Shown here: positions 62,269 to 64,000 of the stretch, one piece after another
How the letters are laid out: every line of letters starts with the position of its first letter
Position numbering within the stretch: position 1 is the stretch's first letter
Origin: an uncultured Eubacteriales bacterium
Lineage (GTDB): Bacteria; Bacillota; Clostridia; Oscillospirales; Acutalibacteraceae
Assembly (NCBI GenBank): GCA_934464585.1
Contig: CAKSJY010000005.1
Location: 10,467 to 74,466, forward strand
Length of the DNA stretch: 64,000 nucleotides
Direction of reading: 5' to 3'
Notes under the pieces: generated by a model
The model's database searches: none
What the model saw: the letters and a program-made list of their open reading frames with translations, nothing else
Told to the model about the DNA's origin: nothing
Translations under genes and position numbers: made by a program

Positions 62269-63066
62269 TTATAGAAGTTTAATTCCATCGACATAAATAC
62301 CATTCTGTCCTAAATCTTCCGCAATATTTTTTGTATTACTACTACTATTAACAATAGATCTTATCTGGTCCGGTGGCATCCTATATATTGTTAAATCTGT
62401 ATAGGCTCTTAATGGATAGCCTTTAGGAGAAAAGTAAGTATAATTAACTGATAAGTCTGTAATATATCCAGTTATTGATAATCCTCCCCAAGAAAAGTTA
62501 ATAAAGCTTTCAAGATTGTCACTTGCATCCACTGAACCTGCCATATATATTAAGTATGGCAAACAAGAAAGAAAAGGGTTTGCAAGAGTTATTTTATCTT
62601 CTGTTATCTCCTTTCTTGAATACTTAAAATTACTAGGGTATTTGTGCGTAATATAACTACTTTCACTATCAGTCTGAACGCCGTTTGCAAACCACTTATT
62701 TAACCAAGTCCTACTATCATTCCATCTGCCATTTACATATGCATCATATATATCAACCATATCAAAAATTAATTGCATACTTAAATGCTCATCTCTATAG
62801 GTAGAACTAAGGTCATAATCACCACTTATGTCTGTATTCCTAGTTATTCTTATTTGCCTGCCAATTCGTCTCCTTATTGAGCTTGGATTCAGCATTACAT
62901 CCCAACTCTGCACAGAATTTTCCTTTCGGTAGTATTTCTCATTCCAAAAAAGCAATCGTGCCTTTTGCACATCTTTGTCAATCTTACCATCAAAGGTCCA
63001 GTTCCCAACAGTTTTAAAAGTTTTTGTAAAACCTTCTGCAAAACCTCCTAAAATAGTTTTAATCAT
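62269..63066 (-). CDS. CIS tube/adaptor protein (Pvc7/Afp7-like), stand-alone paralogue
   Basis: 265 residues, aligned over almost the whole length with residues 1-240 of the downstream fusion protein: DKDVQKARLLFWNE, SWDVMLNPSSIRRRIGRQIR, YRDEHLSMQLIFDMVDIYDA, NGRWNDSRTW, THKYPSNFKYSRKEITED, WGGLSITGYITDLSVNYTYF and GYPLRAYTDLTIYRMP are shared nearly unchanged. It ends shortly after this, with no spike part and no LysM motif that I can recognise. The two copies probably occupy successive rings at the tube-baseplate junction. Confidence 0.8.
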   Translation of the reverse strand: MIKTILGGFAEGFTKTFKTVGNWTFDGKIDKDVQKARLLFWNEKYYRKENSVQSWDVMLNPSSIRRRIGRQIRITRNTDISGDYDLSSTYRDEHLSMQLIFDMVDIYDAYVNGRWNDSRTWLNKWFANGVQTDSESSYITHKYPSNFKYSRKEITEDKITLANPFLSCLPYLIYMAGSVDASDNLESFINFSWGGLSITGYITDLSVNYTYFSPKGYPLRAYTDLTIYRMPPDQIRSIVNSSSNTKNIAEDLGQNGIYVDGIKLL

Positions 63067-63077
63067 AATTTCCTCTA

Positions 63078-63107
63078 GGGAATCACTTTTTATTATTAAA
63101 GATTCCC
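63078..63107 (-). promoter_or_regulatory. leader hairpin, copy 1
   Basis: On the minus strand GGGAATC pairs perfectly with GATTCCC around a 16-base AT-rich loop, placed between AGAAGGAGGTAATG and the gene's own site AGAGGAAATT. It is the equivalent of the hairpin at 61950-61976. Confidence 0.55.
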
Positions 63108-63118
63108 ATTACCTCCTT

Positions 63119-64000
63119 CTATCTTGTTATACCATACCTTTTTCGTTCAAGTTCAAGCATCTTTTCTATCTTATTCATAACCTGTCTTGATATTGCATCA
63201 ACATCTACTGTAATTTCATCTGCCATTTCATCTATACATTCTCTTACTAATTGTTTAGTTTCATATCTGCTTGAACCTGATGCCACATTATTAGAACCAC
63301 CATAATGTTCTTCTACTGTCATATTTTGTGGTGCTCCCTCTTGCTGTGACTGCAAAAGCTTTAGGCCTTCCTCAATTTCAGGAGCATCTTTTGCAGTTAA
63401 TTCCCTTAAAGAAATAGGTTTTTTATATTCCATATGTGCTGAAGAAACAGGACTTGTTACTAATCCTCCCGGTTTTTGCAATACAACAAAGTCTTTACCT
63501 ATATCCTCAATAATTTCATTATAGTATTCTCTTGAATTATTTCTGCTATTCAAGATTAGTGAATTTGCTTCAGCACCCTTAAGTATAGTCTTTTCATTAT
63601 ATCTTTTAGAAATATTAGCAATCTTCTTTGTTATTTCTCTTTGAATTACTTCAGGATTAAACTTATTGATAAAATTAACTAGGTTGGTACTCTTATAAGA
63701 TGTAAATTCCTCATTAAGTTTCTGAGTAAGCCAATTTTCATTGTTAACAGATTTATTAAAAACATTAGAAATACTCTTTGATACAAGTGACATATTTCTT
63801 TGTACTTTTTCTTCTACCTCTTTGTTGATATTTTCTATATGGTTACCAACTATTTTTTCTACACGAGTATTCTGTTCTCTTTCGATTCTACTATCTAGTA
63901 TTTTCTGTTCTGTTTCATTACTCTCTGTTATCTTGTTTTCTCTATTAATTAGGTTAGTCCTTAGGAACGTGTTCTCACTTATATATTTCTTGACCGCTTT
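63119..64000 (-). CDS. long helical CIS protein, C-terminal part (cut by window edge)
   Basis: The frame is open from base 64000, so the 224-residue frame beginning at 63793 is only its tail; 293 residues are visible. Most is charged coiled-coil-like helix (IEREQNTRVEKIVGNHIENI and onwards), followed by a Pro/Gln-rich linker and a C-terminal helix VDAISRQVMNKIEKMLELER. It has no membrane segment. It lies directly upstream of the adaptor genes. It could be a tape-measure-like or scaffold protein; no family motif was recognised. Confidence 0.6.
   Translation of the reverse strand, partial: KAVKKYISENTFLRTNLINRENKITESNETEQKILDSRIEREQNTRVEKIVGNHIENINKEVEEKVQRNMSLVSKSISNVFNKSVNNENWLTQKLNEEFTSYKSTNLVNFINKFNPEVIQREITKKIANISKRYNEKTILKGAEANSLILNSRNNSREYYNEIIEDIGKDFVVLQKPGGLVTSPVSSAHMEYKKPISLRELTAKDAPEIEEGLKLLQSQQEGAPQNMTVEEHYGGSNNVASGSSRYETKQLVRECIDEMADEITVDVDAISRQVMNKIEKMLELERKRYGITR

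Noticed and set aside
63067..63110. Short upstream peptide (ATGGGA frame of eight codons) as a real leader peptide
   Set aside because: The frame is very short, the spacing from AGGAGG to its ATG is only one base, and the equivalent frame in the other leader has a different length and ending. Only the hairpin is conserved.
37520..64000. The whole region as a prophage or a simple phage-tail bacteriocin
   Set aside because: No integrase, terminase, capsid, holin or lysin gene is seen. DUF4255, DUF4280, the Pvc15-like ATPase and the payload position are CIS markers, not phage markers.
37520..64000. Classical type VI secretion system
   Set aside because: No TssJ/TssL/TssM membrane complex and no ClpV-type disaggregase is present in the window, and the cell is Gram-positive. 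Gene content is closer to the Afp/PVC type.
1..64000. tRNA genes, rRNA genes, CRISPR arrays and insertion sequences
   Set aside because: No cloverleaf, rRNA segment, regularly spaced direct repeat or transposase frame was recognised on reading both strands; a computational scan was not possible.

Overview
This looks like a chromosomal segment of an AT-rich, spore-forming, anaerobic Firmicute of the Clostridia type. The evidence is the low GC content, an anaerobic ribonucleotide reductase at the left edge, the sporulation genes yqfC/yqfD and a SpoIID-like enzyme, the Firmicute gene order yqfC-yqfD-phoH-ybeY-dgkA-era-yqzL-recO, and strong AGGAGG ribosome-binding sites. No prophage, integrase, rRNA, tRNA or CRISPR signal was seen. 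The species cannot be named from the sequence.

Layout. 1-3.2 kb: 5' end of nrdD and a three-gene SsuABC/TauABC-like ABC importer. 3.2-8 kb: a minus-strand housekeeping run (CD1247-like protein, efp, M24 aminopeptidase, aroQ, YqeG phosphatase, rpsU, yebC, rpmB). 8.3-10.6 kb: serC-serA on the plus strand from a clear sigma-A promoter. 10.6-12.6 kb: a methyltransferase, a frameshifted cupin gene and a YpmS-like membrane protein. 12.6-20.6 kb: mutS2, recO, yqzL, era, dgkA, ybeY, phoH, yqfD, yqfC. 20.7-27 kb: a YlbJ-like membrane protein, hemolysin III, a PflX-like radical SAM protein, pgeF, an exonuclease and typA. 27.2-32 kb: an accessory block with a possible papain-fold protein and three cell-surface proteins. 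32.5-37.4 kb: gapA, a membrane protein, a SpoIID-like protein and an ABC-F ATPase.

37.5 kb to the right edge is the striking part: most of a contractile injection system (CIS). Read along the minus strand (right to left) it encodes a long helical protein (cut by the edge), two related tube/adaptor proteins (the second fused to a gpD-type spike base), a separate gp5-type spike, a gp25 protein, two baseplate-J proteins, a tail-protein-I protein and a 601-codon conserved accessory ORF. After one plus-strand gene the series resumes with a membrane pseudo-cyclase sensor, a MORN-repeat membrane protein, a secreted stalk-domain protein, a DUF4255 (Pvc16-like) cap protein, a beta-sandwich protein, a DUF4280 PAAR-like tip, a Pvc15-like AAA+ ATPase, a small protein that may be a chaperone, and a C3-like ADP-ribosyltransferase in the payload position. 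Sheath and inner-tube genes are not in the window; they are expected to the right.

How the genes may work together (inference): the baseplate and spike genes build the particle end; the AAA+ ATPase, small protein and ADP-ribosyltransferase look like a payload-loading set; and four envelope proteins interleaved with them (a kinase-like domain joined through a membrane segment to LysM, a degenerate cyclase with HAMP, a MORN protein and a stalk-domain protein) suggest a CIS that docks at, or is triggered from, the membrane and cell wall of a Gram-positive cell. The combination of an interleaved signalling/envelope module, a split and refused spike and a C3-like payload is the best candidate here for an undescribed system.
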